From Alphaproteobacteria bacterium AO1-B (GTDB lineage: Bacteria; Pseudomonadota; Alphaproteobacteria; Rhizobiales; Stappiaceae), in contig MLAX01000001.1 in NCBI GenBank assembly GCA_001890945.1, positions 682,001 through 746,000 on the forward strand: a stretch of 64,000 nt of DNA, read 5' to 3'. Of this stretch, positions 35,013 to 45,700 are shown piece after piece. How positions within the stretch are numbered: position 1 is the stretch's first letter; each line of letters begins with the position of its first letter. Below the pieces are notes generated by a model. That model was not told the DNA's origin. It worked only from the letters and a program-made list of their open reading frames with translations, and made no database searches. The position numbers and the translations under genes are program-made.

Positions 35013-35639
35013 ATGGCCTGGACACGTGACGATATGGCCGCGCGCGCGGCAAAAGAACTTCACGACGGCTTTTACGTCAATCTCGGTATCGGCATTCCGA
35101 CGCTGGTTTCCAACTACATTCCGGATGGCATGCATGTCACGCTGCAGTCGGAAAACGGCATGCTCGGCATGGGCCCGTTCCCGACCGATGATGAGGTTGA
35201 TGCCGACCTGATCAACGCCGGAAAGCAGACAATCACCGAATTGCCGCAGACGAGCTATTTCTCCTCTGCCGACAGCTTCGGCATGATCCGCGGCGGTCAC
35301 ATTGATCTGTCAATCCTTGGCGCGATGGAAGTCTCCCAGAACGGCGATCTCGCCAACTGGATGATCCCGGGCAAGATGGTCAAGGGCATGGGCGGTGCAA
35401 TGGATCTGGTTGCTGGCGTCAAGCGCGTCGTCGTCATCATGGACCACACTTCCAAGGCAGGCGATCCGAAGCTGCTGAAAGAGTGTACCTTGCCGCTCAC
35501 CGGTGTGCGCTGCGTTGACCGGGTCATCACCGGCCTCGGCGTCTTCGACATCACGCCGCACGGCCTGACGGTCGTCGAACTGGCGCCGGATGTTTCCCTG
35601 GACGAAGTCAAATCCAAGACCGAAGCGAACGTCGTCTGA
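35013..35639 (+). CDS. scoB: Succinyl-CoA:3-ketoacid CoA-transferase subunit B
   Basis: Catalytic subunit of the CoA-transferase, 208 residues. The active-site Glu that forms the glutamyl-CoA thioester is Glu47 in the signature [12 protein letters not shown]. Further family motifs are [14 protein letters not shown] and [16 protein letters not shown] [10 protein letters not shown]. It follows scoA with GAGGAG upstream of its ATG. A tRNA-like cloverleaf and a terminator follow the stop codon. Confidence 0.94.
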   Translation: MAWTRDDMAARAAKELHDGFYVNLGIGIPTLVSNYIPDGMHVTLQSENGMLGMGPFPTDDEVDADLINAGKQTITELPQTSYFSSADSFGMIRGGHIDLSILGAMEVSQNGDLANWMIPGKMVKGMGGAMDLVAGVKRVVVIMDHTSKAGDPKLLKECTLPLTGVRCVDRVITGLGVFDITPHGLTVVELAPDVSLDEVKSKTEANVV

Positions 35640-35662
35640 GTATCGGAAACTGATGGTTTCGT

Positions 35663-35735
35663 ATCTGCCGTCCCGGCCTCCGAGCCGGGACCTCGGGCAT
35701 TGAAGAGGCCCCGGTTCAAGTCCGGGGCGGCAGAT
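35663..35735 (+). other. tRNA-like cloverleaf element after scoB
   Basis: Four perfect helices make a cloverleaf with no unpaired junction bases: acceptor-like ATCTGCCG / CGGCAGAT (35663-35670, 35728-35735), a 7-bp hairpin TCCCGGC / GCCGGGA (35671-35690), a 4-bp hairpin CCTC / GAGG with a 10-nt loop (35691-35708), and a 6-bp hairpin CCCCGG / CCGGGG with loop TTCAAGT (35709-35727). That loop fits the T-psi-C loop consensus exactly. The D-loop GG and a 7-nt anticodon loop are missing and no CCA follows, so it is not a normal tRNA. It may be a tRNA-derived repeat or a 3' stabiliser. Confidence 0.6.
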
Positions 35736-35756
35736 GTGAAAGTCAACGATCTGGAA

Positions 35757-35786
35757 AACGCCCGCAGTTTGCGGGCGTTTTTGTTT
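35757..35786 (+). terminator. Terminator of the scoAB unit, shared with ftsH
   Basis: AACGCCCGC / GCGGGCGTT stem (35758-35766, 35771-35779) followed by TTTTGTTTG. It lies 118 bases after scoB, beyond the tRNA-like element, so that element is probably part of the scoAB transcript. Confidence 0.85.
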
Positions 35787-35788
35787 GT

Positions 35789-37615
35789 TCACTCCGCCGC
35801 TGCGGCGGGGTTGCGCTCGGCGATGGGACGGATGGCCGGGAAGTCCTGATCGGTCAGGGTTTCCTTGGTCAATAGCAACTCCGCACCGGCATCTAGCTCG
35901 GACCGGTGATCGTTCAGGATTGCTTTTGCTCTTGCGAAGGCCGCCTCCACCCGGGCGCGGATTGCCAAATCAATCTCCCGCTGGGTTTCTTCTGAAACAT
36001 CCGCCCTGTCCGGCACAGGCTGGCCAAGAAAATTCTGCTGCGGGCTTGCGTAAACCCGGTTCCCGAGTCCGCCTTCCATGCCATAGCGCATCACAATATC
36101 GCGGGCGACTTCAGTGACTTTTTGAAGATCGTCCGACGCCCCGGTCGATATCTCGTTGAAGATGATTTCTTCTGCCGCACGCCCGCCCATCAAAACAGCC
36201 ATCCGGTTTTCCAGGTCCTGCGTTGACAATAGGAACCGGTCTTCGGTCGGCCGCTGCATGGTGTAGCCGAGCGCGCCGATGCCCCGCGGTATAATCGAGA
36301 TCTTGTGCACCGGATCGCAGCCTTCAAGATTGGCAGCAACAAGCGCATGGCCCATCTCATGGAAGGCGACTGTCTTGCGTTCTTTTTCGGACAGAACCCG
36401 GCTGCGTTTTTCTAGCCCTGCAATCACGCGTTCGATGGCCTCGTTGAAGTCTTTCAGGGTAACGGCATCTGCATTTCGGCGGGTCGCGAGCAGGGCGGCC
36501 TCGTTGATCAATGTCGCAAGATCGGCTCCAGAGAAGCCAGCCGTCAGCTGGGCGACCTGATCAAGGTCCGTGTGAGGCGCGAGTTGGATCTTCTTGACAT
36601 GGACATTGAGGATGGCCCGCCGCCCGCTTTTGTCGGGGCGATCCACCAGCACTTGCCGGTCGAACCGGCCGGCACGCAGCAGCGCCTGATCCAGGATCTC
36701 CGGCCGGTTGGTGGCGGCCAGCAGAATAATGCCGCTTGAGGGATCGAACCCGTCCAGCTCGGTCAGGAGCTGATTGAGGGTCTGTTCCTTTTCGTCATTG
36801 GTGCCCATGGCACCGCTTGACCGGGCACGCCCCAGCGCATCGAGTTCGTCTATGAATATGATGGCCGGTGCCGCCTTGCGCGCTTGTTCAAACAGATCCC
36901 GGACGCGGGCTGCACCAACCCCGACGAACATTTCGACAAACTCGGAGCCCGAGATCGAGAAGAACGGAACACCTGCTTCACCGGCCACTGCACGGGCAAG
37001 CAAGGTCTTACCGGTACCCGGAGGGCCCACCAGGAGAATGCCCTTTGGCACATGCGCGCCAAGCCGGCCGTAGGATTTCGGGTCTTTCAGGAAATCGACG
37101 ATCTCCTTCAGTTCCCGCTTGGCCTCATCAACCCCGGCGACATTTTCAAAGCTGACCTCAACGTCGGTCTCCACATAGACTTTCGCTTTAGACTTGCCGA
37201 CGGTCATCATCCCGCCAATGCCCTGCTTTTCGGCGAACTTCCGGATGAAGAACATCCAAAGGCCAAAAAGCAGCAAAACCGGCAACACCCAGGAGAGAAT
37301 GTCCCGGATGAGCGTGCTCTCGATCACCCCGGTGAACTTTACATCGTATTTCGTGAGTTCTTCAGCGAGCGGCAGTTCCACGCGGGTCGTCACAAAATAC
37401 TGTTTGCCATCCTTCAAAGGCTCCTTGAATTTGCCTTGAATGGTGTTTTCCTTGACGGAAATCTCCTCAATTTTCTTGTCCTTGAGGTACTGTTCGAACT
37501 GGCTGTAAGGGATCTCTTCAATGGTCTTGTAGGCCGTCCACCAGCTCTGAAAGGTCAGCACCAGCATCATTGCGATGAAGGCGTACCAAAGATTGATCTG
37601 GTGCTTCTTCTCCAT
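35789..37615 (-). CDS. ftsH: ATP-dependent zinc metalloprotease FtsH
   Basis: Membrane-anchored AAA protease that degrades membrane and soluble proteins. The 608-residue protein has two membrane segments (~10-28 and ~103-124) around a periplasmic domain, Walker A GPPGTGKT (197-204), Walker [12 protein letters not shown], the SRH region [20 protein letters not shown], and zinc motif HEMGH (419-423). It is not next to tilS/glmM as the main alphaproteobacterial ftsH is, and the N-terminus [13 protein letters not shown] is of the accessory type, so it may be a second copy; that needs the rest of the genome. The ATG at 37615 has GAGGA upstream. Confidence 0.93.
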   Translation of the reverse strand: MEKKHQINLWYAFIAMMLVLTFQSWWTAYKTIEEIPYSQFEQYLKDKKIEEISVKENTIQGKFKEPLKDGKQYFVTTRVELPLAEELTKYDVKFTGVIESTLIRDILSWVLPVLLLFGLWMFFIRKFAEKQGIGGMMTVGKSKAKVYVETDVEVSFENVAGVDEAKRELKEIVDFLKDPKSYGRLGAHVPKGILLVGPPGTGKTLLARAVAGEAGVPFFSISGSEFVEMFVGVGAARVRDLFEQARKAAPAIIFIDELDALGRARSSGAMGTNDEKEQTLNQLLTELDGFDPSSGIILLAATNRPEILDQALLRAGRFDRQVLVDRPDKSGRRAILNVHVKKIQLAPHTDLDQVAQLTAGFSGADLATLINEAALLATRRNADAVTLKDFNEAIERVIAGLEKRSRVLSEKERKTVAFHEMGHALVAANLEGCDPVHKISIIPRGIGALGYTMQRPTEDRFLLSTQDLENRMAVLMGGRAAEEIIFNEISTGASDDLQKVTEVARDIVMRYGMEGGLGNRVYASPQQNFLGQPVPDRADVSEETQREIDLAIRARVEAAFARAKAILNDHRSELDAGAELLLTKETLTDQDFPAIRPIAERNPAAAAE

Positions 37616-37755
37616 GGGAAGGGAGTCCTCTAACCGTTGAATTTGACGATGCCCATTGGTAGGTTTCGGCACAAAGGTGTCAAGCCGGTTGGCGGTCCCT
37701 TTCCCCGCCAACCGGTATGATGCCCTGGCGTCTTTTGCCTGGAGTGGACGTGCAG

Positions 37756-39378
37756 TCAGATGCGCATACGGGGCACGTCATGCGGGTCAAGCCGCAACTC
37801 AATCAGGATTGGTCCCTTGCGGTTTTCCAATGCATTCAACGCTGTTTGAAGCTCGTCATCCGACCAGACTTCAACGCCCGTTCCGCCAAGCGAAGTCGCG
37901 ACCTCGGCGAAGGACGGCCACTGGAATGTCGTGAGGCTCGGGTCCATTTGACGATCGAGGAACTGGATGTGTTCAGCGCCATAGGCAGAGTCGTTTGCCA
38001 CGATGATGATAAGGTCCAGCCCGAGGCGCACGGCCGTGTTGAACTCGTTGATACCGCCCATCATGAAGCCGCCATCGCCAGTAAAAAGCACAACTGGCCG
38101 GTCGGGAGCCGCAACCCCAGCGCCAATGGCTTCCTGAAGGCCGAGGCCAATGGAACCGAAATTGGCCGTATTCACGAAGCTCTTTGGATCCGGGGCGGAG
38201 ATGCGACACCAGACTTCTGTCATGAATCGCCCGCCATCGGTCACAAGTATGCGGTCCTTTGGTAGCGCGGCTTCAAACCGCTCCAGGGCGCCGACATAAT
38301 TGACGAATCCCTCTGCCGTTGTTTTCTTGTCCACCGGATGTGCGGTCAGCGAAGCGGCGTCGAGTTCGCGGGTGAAGCCACTTGCCGGGATTTCGGCCTC
38401 GTTGAGCCAATAAATGATCGTTTCTGCGGTCAAACCAGCATCTGCAAGAAGCGCAGCGTCCGGGTGAAGCGCGCCGCCGATGGCCGTCGGTTCGACATCC
38501 ACTTGCACAATCCGCTTGTCTTTCATCAGCTTGCCGCGATCCGTTGTGAAGTCGTGGAGTCCGGTTCCGAAACAGACAATGCAGTCTGTTTGCGCAATCA
38601 GATCGTAGGCGGCTGGCGTTGAGAGCGTTCCAAAAATATCAATGTTGTATGGATGGTCCTTGAAAAGGCCCTTCGCTTTCAGGGTCGTTGCAAGCGGGGC
38701 TTCCAGCCGGTCGGCAAGTTTGATCAATTGGTCCCGTGCATCAATGGCACCACCGCCGGCGAGGATCATTGGACGGCGTGCCGATGCGATCATACCAATG
38801 GCTTCATCTAGAATGCCGCCTTCGGCAACACCGCCCGGAGCGGTGAAGACGTCCAGAATATGCTTTTCATAAGCAGCTTCCTGCCACATGAAATCTGCCG
38901 GCATGTTCAATACGATCGGACGGCGTTCCACTTGAGCGCGGTAGAAGGCCCGCGCGACATCCATGACGACCGTCTCCGGTGTGCGCAGCTGCTCAAAACC
39001 TGCGCCCGTTGCCTTGATTAGTTCGCGCTGGTCAATGCCTTGCAAGTGCCGAGGGTTCTCAGCAGGCGTGTCCCCGGCAAACAAAACGATTGGTAAGTGG
39101 CCGCGGACACCTTCCGTGATCGCAGTAAGACAATTTGTAAGTGCGGGGCCGTGCGTTACCGTTGCAACACCAACGGCTCCGCTCACATGGGTGTAGGCGA
39201 GTGCCATGAGAACCGAACTGCCTTCGTGAGCAGCTGGAACGAAACGGCCACTGCAATGCCGCACAAAGCTGTCGACCATGAATAGATTGGCATCGCCCAT
39301 CAGGCCGAACATGGTCTCAACTCCATGATCTTTGATTGCTTTGGCAATGGATTGATAGACGTGCGGCTTTGTCGTCAC
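37756..39378 (-). CDS. Thiamine-diphosphate enzyme, acetolactate-synthase-like
   Basis: A 540-residue ThDP-dependent enzyme with the three-domain fold of acetolactate synthase, glyoxylate carboligase and related decarboxylases. The cofactor-activating Glu is in AHEGSSVLMA (~residue 52); the metal/ThDP motif is GDGGFMMGGINEF...N (~residues 434-465). No regulatory small subunit gene (ilvH) is near, and the start MFGLMGDANLFMVD differs from IlvB, so it is probably a catabolic enzyme of unknown substrate. It is divergent from the ferric-iron binding protein gene. Confidence 0.82.
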   Translation of the reverse strand: MTTKPHVYQSIAKAIKDHGVETMFGLMGDANLFMVDSFVRHCSGRFVPAAHEGSSVLMALAYTHVSGAVGVATVTHGPALTNCLTAITEGVRGHLPIVLFAGDTPAENPRHLQGIDQRELIKATGAGFEQLRTPETVVMDVARAFYRAQVERRPIVLNMPADFMWQEAAYEKHILDVFTAPGGVAEGGILDEAIGMIASARRPMILAGGGAIDARDQLIKLADRLEAPLATTLKAKGLFKDHPYNIDIFGTLSTPAAYDLIAQTDCIVCFGTGLHDFTTDRGKLMKDKRIVQVDVEPTAIGGALHPDAALLADAGLTAETIIYWLNEAEIPASGFTRELDAASLTAHPVDKKTTAEGFVNYVGALERFEAALPKDRILVTDGGRFMTEVWCRISAPDPKSFVNTANFGSIGLGLQEAIGAGVAAPDRPVVLFTGDGGFMMGGINEFNTAVRLGLDLIIIVANDSAYGAEHIQFLDRQMDPSLTTFQWPSFAEVATSLGGTGVEVWSDDELQTALNALENRKGPILIELRLDPHDVPRMRI

Positions 39379-39712
39379 CGGTCGTACTCCTCGAAAAAAT
39401 TTAGCTTACTCATAAAGGATTTGTTGTGCGGGAACCGTGCATTTGCAGACAATTGTCAAGGTGCGGTGCATGCTTTGTGCATGGTAGGGCGTAGGGTGCA
39501 GGAAACATGCGCTAGGGCCTGTCCAGTCATTTGCTCCTGCTGGCGAACCGGAAACGAGTGAGAGGGGGGCGGCAGATCCTTCAAGCCTGGTTTCAATGCA
39601 GAACTCAAAAACTGGAATGTTAGGTTCCGATTTTACTTGACCCAGCTTCAGATTTCTATACTTGAGAGCGCAGGTCATGTTTTGTCCTAACGAGATAACA
39701 GGGAGTGCCCAA
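39379..39712. other. Divergent promoter region, ThDP enzyme / fbpA
   Basis: A 334-base region without a convincing gene. It contains a TGCATG-rich stretch (39455-39485) with repeated GTGCATG-like words, and near 39642-39665 the sequence CTTGACC...TATACTT that could be a promoter for fbpA. I looked for RirA and Irr iron boxes and found no clear match. Confidence 0.4.
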
Positions 39713-40744
39713 ATGCCTTCATTCCGTTCAACAGTATCCCGCGCCGGTCTGGCTGCTGCGTTGTTGATCGCATCATCCCCGCTTGCCTTGGCGACCGGCG
39801 AGCTGAACCTCTATTCTTCGCGTCATTACGATACAGACGAGCGTCTGTACTCTGATTTCGAAGAACAGAGCGGCATCAAGATCAACCGCATCGAAGGTAA
39901 AGCGGATGAACTGCTGACCCGCATGGAAGCCGAGGGCCAAAACAGCCCGGCCGACATTCTTTTGACTGTCGACACGTCACGACTTGAGCGTGCGAAGGGC
40001 ATGGGCCTTCTTCAGTCCGTCGAGTCTCCTGTTCTGGAACAGCGCCTGCCGGGTTATGTGCAGGACGATGACAATCAGTGGTTCGGCTTCTCTCAGCGCG
40101 CGCGCATCATCTTCTACGACAAGGAGAAAGTTGCCGAGCCGCCGCGGACCTATCAGGATCTGGCAGATCCGAAATACAAAGGCATGATCTGTATCCGCTC
40201 ATCGTCCAACGTGTACACGCAGACCATCACGGCCGCTCTGATTGAGCACCTGGGTGAAGAAGCCGTGAAAGACTGGGCAACGGCCGTGGTCGGCAACTTT
40301 GCCCGCGATCCGCAAGGCGGCGACACCGATCAGCTGCGCGGTATTGTGTCCGGTGAGTGCGCGATCGCCATGTCCAACACCTATTACTTCGGCCGTGCGC
40401 TTCGCAAGTCGGTCAAGGGTCTGTCTGACGATGTTGCGAAAATCGGCTGGGTCTTCCCGAACCAGGACACGATCGGTGCGCACATGAACTTGTCCGGTGG
40501 CGGTGTTGCCAAGCACGCCCCGAACAAGGAGAACGCCATCAAGTTCCTCGAGTATCTGGCATCTGATCAGGCACAGCAGTACTTCTCTGCCGGTAACGAC
40601 GAGTATCCAGCTGTCCCGGGCGTTGGCATCAGCCCGTCTGTTGCTCAGCTTGGTTTCTTCAAGCCGGATGATGTGGATGCATCTGCAATCGCAGAAAACG
40701 TCCCCGCGGCTCAGAAGCTCCTCAACGAAGCTGGCTGGAAGTAA
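39713..40744 (+). CDS. fbpA: Ferric-iron ABC transporter periplasmic binding protein
   Basis: Periplasmic Fe(III) receptor of the FbpA/FutA/AfuA family, 343 residues. The signal peptide ends SSPLALA near residue 26. The mature protein begins LNLYSSRHYDTDERLY, where a Tyr/His ligand set is typical, and has SNTYYFGRA (adjacent iron-binding tyrosines) near residue 222. The frame is open upstream, but ATG 39713 has CAGGGAG ahead and starts the signal peptide. A permease gene is convergent with it rather than downstream; no ATPase gene is in the window. Confidence 0.92.
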   Translation: MPSFRSTVSRAGLAAALLIASSPLALATGELNLYSSRHYDTDERLYSDFEEQSGIKINRIEGKADELLTRMEAEGQNSPADILLTVDTSRLERAKGMGLLQSVESPVLEQRLPGYVQDDDNQWFGFSQRARIIFYDKEKVAEPPRTYQDLADPKYKGMICIRSSSNVYTQTITAALIEHLGEEAVKDWATAVVGNFARDPQGGDTDQLRGIVSGECAIAMSNTYYFGRALRKSVKGLSDDVAKIGWVFPNQDTIGAHMNLSGGGVAKHAPNKENAIKFLEYLASDQAQQYFSAGNDEYPAVPGVGISPSVAQLGFFKPDDVDASAIAENVPAAQKLLNEAGWK

Positions 40745-40778
40745 CTGGTTCGCTAGCACAAAGCAGAACACTCCAAAA

Positions 40779-40812
40779 GACCCCTTCGCGCAGTCGCGCG
40801 GAGGGGTTTTCT
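40779..40812 (+). terminator. Terminator after fbpA
   Basis: GACCCCTTCGCGC and GCGCGGAGGGGTTTT pair with a small mismatch, followed by TTTTCT. It lies 35 bases after the fbpA stop, between convergent fbpA and fbpB. Confidence 0.78.
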
Positions 40813-40902
40813 GTTAACTGCAAGGGAGAGACGAATGGCCTTCGTGGTTCCCGATCATAGCGCTTGAAACAAGCGTGCGGGCGAACATGGAAACAGAGAA
40901 GA

Positions 40903-42588
40903 CTAGACCGCTGTGGGCCGGCTTGATTGGCGGCCCGGGTGCCGGGCAAGAGCCTTGCAAAGCAGAATGACGGGGAGCAATCCGACCGCAACGATTACCA
41001 GAGACGGTACCGCGGCACCTGACAAGCGCTCATCGGATGCCAGCCTGTAGGCCTGAACGGCAAGCGTGTCGAAGTTGAAGGGCCGCATGATGAGTGTCGC
41101 GGGCAGTTCCTTCATCACATCCACAAAAACGATCAGCATTGCTGTGAAGACAGTCGGTCGCAGAATTGGGAAGTGGACGCTCCAGAGCATGGTCATCGGA
41201 GACCGTCCGAGCGTTCGGGCAACGGCATCGGTCGTCGGGTGTATCGTCGAGAGTCCGGCTTCGACCGTGTTGAGGGCCGCGGCCATGAAGCGGACCATAT
41301 AGGCCATGACGAGCACGGTGATCGTGCCAGTGAACAAGAGTCCGGTCGATATGTCGAACCAGTTGCGCATCAAACCGTCGATGCCATTGTCCAATGCGGC
41401 AAACGGCACAAGCAAACCAACAGCAATGACGCCGCCGGGAACCGCATAGCCAATCCGGCTGACATGCGCAGCTGAAAGCGAGAGCCTGCCGGGATTAAGG
41501 CGCAGGTTGAACGCCACCAGCATGGCCGCAAGAACTGTAACGACAGAGGCAACACCGGCCAAAATGATCGAGTTTGTTATGAAACCGATGTATCTGCTGG
41601 AAAACAGGTCCTGCTCGGAGGCGAAGCTCATTTCGAACAGGAGCACCAATGGCAATATGAAACCGAAAAACACCGGCGCACCGCAAGCGGCCATTGCTCC
41701 GGCTTTTGCCCAGCCAGTCAGCTGCGTTGGTGGCACGCGTTCGATCCGTTTGCCGGCGTTATGGTGTTTCGAAGCGCCGCGCTGCATTCGTTCCAGGATT
41801 GCGATGAACAACGCGAATGTCAGCAGACACAGCGCCAATTGCGCTGCGCCTCCGCGGTCTGCAAGGGAAAACCAACTCGTATAGATGCCAGTCGCAAACG
41901 TCTGAATTCCGAAGTAGCTGACGGTTCCGAAGTCGGCGATGGTCTCCATAACCGCCAAAAGCACGCCGCCGGCAATGGCCGGACGGGCCATCGGCAGGGA
42001 GACAGTCCAGAAGGCGCCCCACGGGCCGCGGCCGAGGGACCGGGCTGCGAGCGTCGCGGTTGCGGATTCCTGTAAGAAGGCTGTGCGGGCCAAGAGATAG
42101 ACATAAGGATAGAGCACCAGGGTCAGCATCAGCGCTGCCCCTTCTACGCTCCTAATTTCCGGAAACCAGTAGTCCCGCGGTCCCCATCCGGTGACATCGC
42201 GCAAAAAGGTCTGGACCGCGCCTGGATGATCGAGAAAGTCGGTATAGGCATAGCCCATGACATAGGCCGGAAAGGCGAAGGGAAGGGCCAGTGATATCTC
42301 AAAGAAACGGACCCCTGGAAACCGTGTCATGGTCACGAGCCAGGCCGTGCCCGTCCCGATGATTGCGGTAAAGATGGCCACGAGCACCATAAGCGCCAGT
42401 GTGGTCAGCGTGTACCGAAGCAGCACGGTGTCGATCAGGTGAGATAGGGTATCGAAGGAGCCGAGCGCCGCTGCGATTGCGACAGCAACCATCGGCAACA
42501 GGCACATTGCTCCGATGACGATTGTGCAGATGATCAGCGTTCGGCTGCCCATGGCAGACCGTGTTCTGAACCACTTCGTTGCCGACAA
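40903..42588 (-). CDS. fbpB: Ferric-iron ABC transporter permease (fused, two permease domains)
   Basis: Inner-membrane permease of the FbpB type, 561 residues with about twelve hydrophobic segments and two permease domains. Two EAA-like loops are visible: ATATLAARSLGRGPWGAFWT in the first half and TTDAVARTLGRSPMTMLWSV in the second. The start listed is a TTG at 42588; the ATG at 42552 is equally possible and neither has a good ribosome-binding site. It is convergent with fbpA, so binding protein and permease are made from separate transcripts. Confidence 0.9.
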   Translation of the reverse strand: MSATKWFRTRSAMGSRTLIICTIVIGAMCLLPMVAVAIAAALGSFDTLSHLIDTVLLRYTLTTLALMVLVAIFTAIIGTGTAWLVTMTRFPGVRFFEISLALPFAFPAYVMGYAYTDFLDHPGAVQTFLRDVTGWGPRDYWFPEIRSVEGAALMLTLVLYPYVYLLARTAFLQESATATLAARSLGRGPWGAFWTVSLPMARPAIAGGVLLAVMETIADFGTVSYFGIQTFATGIYTSWFSLADRGGAAQLALCLLTFALFIAILERMQRGASKHHNAGKRIERVPPTQLTGWAKAGAMAACGAPVFFGFILPLVLLFEMSFASEQDLFSSRYIGFITNSIILAGVASVVTVLAAMLVAFNLRLNPGRLSLSAAHVSRIGYAVPGGVIAVGLLVPFAALDNGIDGLMRNWFDISTGLLFTGTITVLVMAYMVRFMAAALNTVEAGLSTIHPTTDAVARTLGRSPMTMLWSVHFPILRPTVFTAMLIVFVDVMKELPATLIMRPFNFDTLAVQAYRLASDERLSGAAVPSLVIVAVGLLPVILLCKALARHPGRQSSRPTAV

Positions 42589-42793
42589 ACTGAAGCTGAA
42601 TGTGGAACTGGACAGGATCTAACCTCAGCCGGAAAGCTATTTCATTACGTCAACCTGGCCAACCTTTTCGGGATTGCCGGTTTACGCAGCATTGGTTTCT
42701 AGGAGCCGAAGCCTCTCACGATGCCAATAACCGTGGTGTTAACTGGCAAATAAGAGCCAAAAGGTCAAGTTATGCTTAAACCCCATGGGCGTG

Positions 42794-45700
42794 TCATTCT
42801 GACAGCACCCGTTCGGTCGGAAATGTGATCTCGACCAGCGTTCCCTGATCCGGCGTGGAATCAATATGGAACTGAGCCCGGTTGGCTTCCGCCAATGCCT
42901 TGGTCAATGGCAAGCCCAAGCCGGTACCGCCGCCACGGCGGGCCGTATGGACCTGGCGGAACGGTTCCAACGCAGCGGCGAGTTGCTTTGGGTTCATCCC
43001 CGAACCGGTGTCACGGACACGGATGGAGACTTCGCCATTTGGTTCCAGTGTGGTCGACAAAATCACTTGTCCACCGGACTTGTTGTACTTGATCCCGTTG
43101 GAAAGCAGGTTCAACACGATCTGACGCAAGGAACGCGGATCGGCCACAATATTCGGCACCGCATCCGGCAGGCTGGCCCGAATGATGACCCGTTCCCGGT
43201 TCGCTTGCGGCTGCATGAGTGCCACGCACTCATTGATGATGTCGTTGGCGGAAACGGCTGAGAATTTAAGATCCTGTTTGCCGGCCTCGATCTTGGAAAG
43301 ATCCAGAAGATCATTGATCAGGCTCATGATATGTGAGCCCGAAGTCCGAATGTCCTTCAGGTAGTCCTTGTAACGGTCGTTGCCGATCGGGCCGAAGCGT
43401 TCTTCCATCATGACTTCGGAGAAGCCAATAATGGCGTTGAGTGGCGTCCGGATTTCGTGGCTGATCTTGGCTAGAAAGTCGGATTTCTGGGAGCTGGCGT
43501 TTTCGGCCTGACGCTTGGCTTGCGTGAGCTCTTCTTCCGCGGTTTTCCATTGAGTGATGTCACGCAGGACCACGCAGAATTTTGTGTCGTCCTTGTCGCC
43601 GATCCGGCCCATTGTCATGAACAGCGGGATCAGACCTCCAGTTGGCACTTTGCCCAAGACTTCCCGGCCATCATTCAAAATGCTGGCAACGCCGTTGCGC
43701 GCCAGGCCGTCGAGATAATCTTCGGCGGAACGGTGGCTCTCCGGTGCCAGGAACTCAATGAACGGAGAACCAATCATCTCGCCGCGGCTCGCGCTAAATA
43801 GGGCTTCCGCGGATCCGTTGACCTTCAAGATCGTGCCATGCTCATCCAGCACAAGAACGCCGTCGGTGGCCGTTTCGAGGATGGTTTCCATCTCGGAAAT
43901 TTGCGTCCGGGCGCCGTCCAGTTCGCTGCGGACTTCTTTGAAGAAATTGGGCGCTGTTCCTTCTGAAGCCGCCGGTGCAGGCTTGTTGGTCCGTTCGGTG
44001 ATCGAAATCATGAGCCCGCGGCTTCCGTTCCAAGGTACGGAATGCATGTGGGCATCTACCGAGCGTACGCCGCCATCCGCGAGCCTGACTTTCATGGTCT
44101 CGTCGACTTCGCCTTCCATGCCGTCGGCATCGGGGAGGTCTTCGGCTTCGTCAATGAAAAGCGCTTCCAGGCCGCCTGCTTCACTCAATTCACGGATCGA
44201 TCGGTATCCCAAGATGCTCAGGAGTGCCTTGTTCGCATAAAGGACGTCCCGGTCATGTGCGATGGCGATACCGATTGGCAGCCTATCCAAAAGGCTCGGA
44301 TCAATTGGTCCAGCTTCAGGCACCTCCGGCGGCAGGTCGGGCAGATCATCTTCGCGATTATCAGCTTCATCCGCATCCGGTTCATCCCAGCCTTCCAGGT
44401 CCCCTTCCAGCCGGGCACCAAGCGCTTCTGCGATCTTCCGGAACGCCTGACGTTCCGGGCGCGAGAGGCCGGATGTATCAACCGGGACAACACGCGGGTT
44501 GACCGTTGCAAGCGGGATCACATTGTCGGAAGAAGGCTCTGGCTTGAGAATGTCGGCCGTATCGGTCGCCTGTAGATCTTCCTCAAACTCGGCCGCGAGT
44601 TCTTCAGCTTCAAAGGCGGCGGTTTCTTCAAAAAATTCGCGCTCTTCGTTTTCTTCCAGATCAGTGCTCAAGAGGCCGGCATCGAAGGTCGCTTCGTCTG
44701 CTTCATCGACTTCGGCAACAGCCTCAACATCTGCCACATCATCGACAGCCTCTTCGAGGTTGTTGCCGTCGGCGGCGACCGTTTCTTCAGCCGTATCTTC
44801 CTCATCTTCTGGGTTTGTCGCCGAGATTTCCGTTTCAGCCTCCGCAAAGAGATCTTGTTCCGCTGCGGGTTTGCGTTCTTTCTTGAATGACTTTTGAAGC
44901 GAGCGGACAGCTGTTTCGATCTCTGAGGCGTCGAGCGGGGCTGGCCCTGAAATACCTGAAGGTTCTGGCGCATCGTTAGATGCTTTGGCGGTCGTCGCGT
45001 CCCAAGCTGTCTCTACTTCTTCATTCTGCGGCAGATCTGCGATCTCTGGTTCCTGCGCGTCCGCACTGCTTGATTTGACCGCTTCTGACAGGCTATTCGC
45101 ACCGGCCTCGTCAGCTACTTTCTCAATGTCGCTGTCCATTTCCAGCGTTTCCAGGTCGAGATCATTGCCGGACACACCCTGTTGGAGCGCTGCGTCCATT
45201 TTCATGGCAGCCTCAAGAGGCGAGTTCTGCTCCTCTGCAGTATCATCAATGGTCGTTTGTTCGTCCGGCAATGGCTCTTCCGATGGGCTCGCACACTGGC
45301 CGACTGCTTCTTCTGCCATTCCCGGTGTATTTTGTTCGGAAGAGCTTTTCGGTGTGTGGTCCGAGAAACGTGACAGAGAGCCAACCAACGCTGCCGCGCT
45401 CGCACCAATTGCCATCTTTCCGGCCAAGGCGTCCGGTTGCTTGGGCTTCAGGTCTTCTGCAGCGGGGACCGGTGAGACTTCGGTCTCTGAGCCCTCGGCT
45501 TCTTCGACCGGACGCCCTTCATTGACATCATGATGAACATCAACCGGCTCAGACTCATTTGATGCGTGAGTGTCTTCAGCTTCTTCGTCAGCCTCTGAGT
45601 GCCCGCCTTCCAACTGCTCATCAAACGCTGCCATTGCCGGGCTGAGCGCTGCGATCCGTGCGCCGGGTTTGGCATCAGCCGCTCGGCAAACACCGAACCC

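Noticed and set aside
35663..35735. A true tRNA (including tRNA-Sec) at the cloverleaf
   Set aside because: It lacks D-loop GG, a 7-nt anticodon loop and CCA, and is too short for tRNA-Sec, which needs a long variable arm. It is reported only as tRNA-like.
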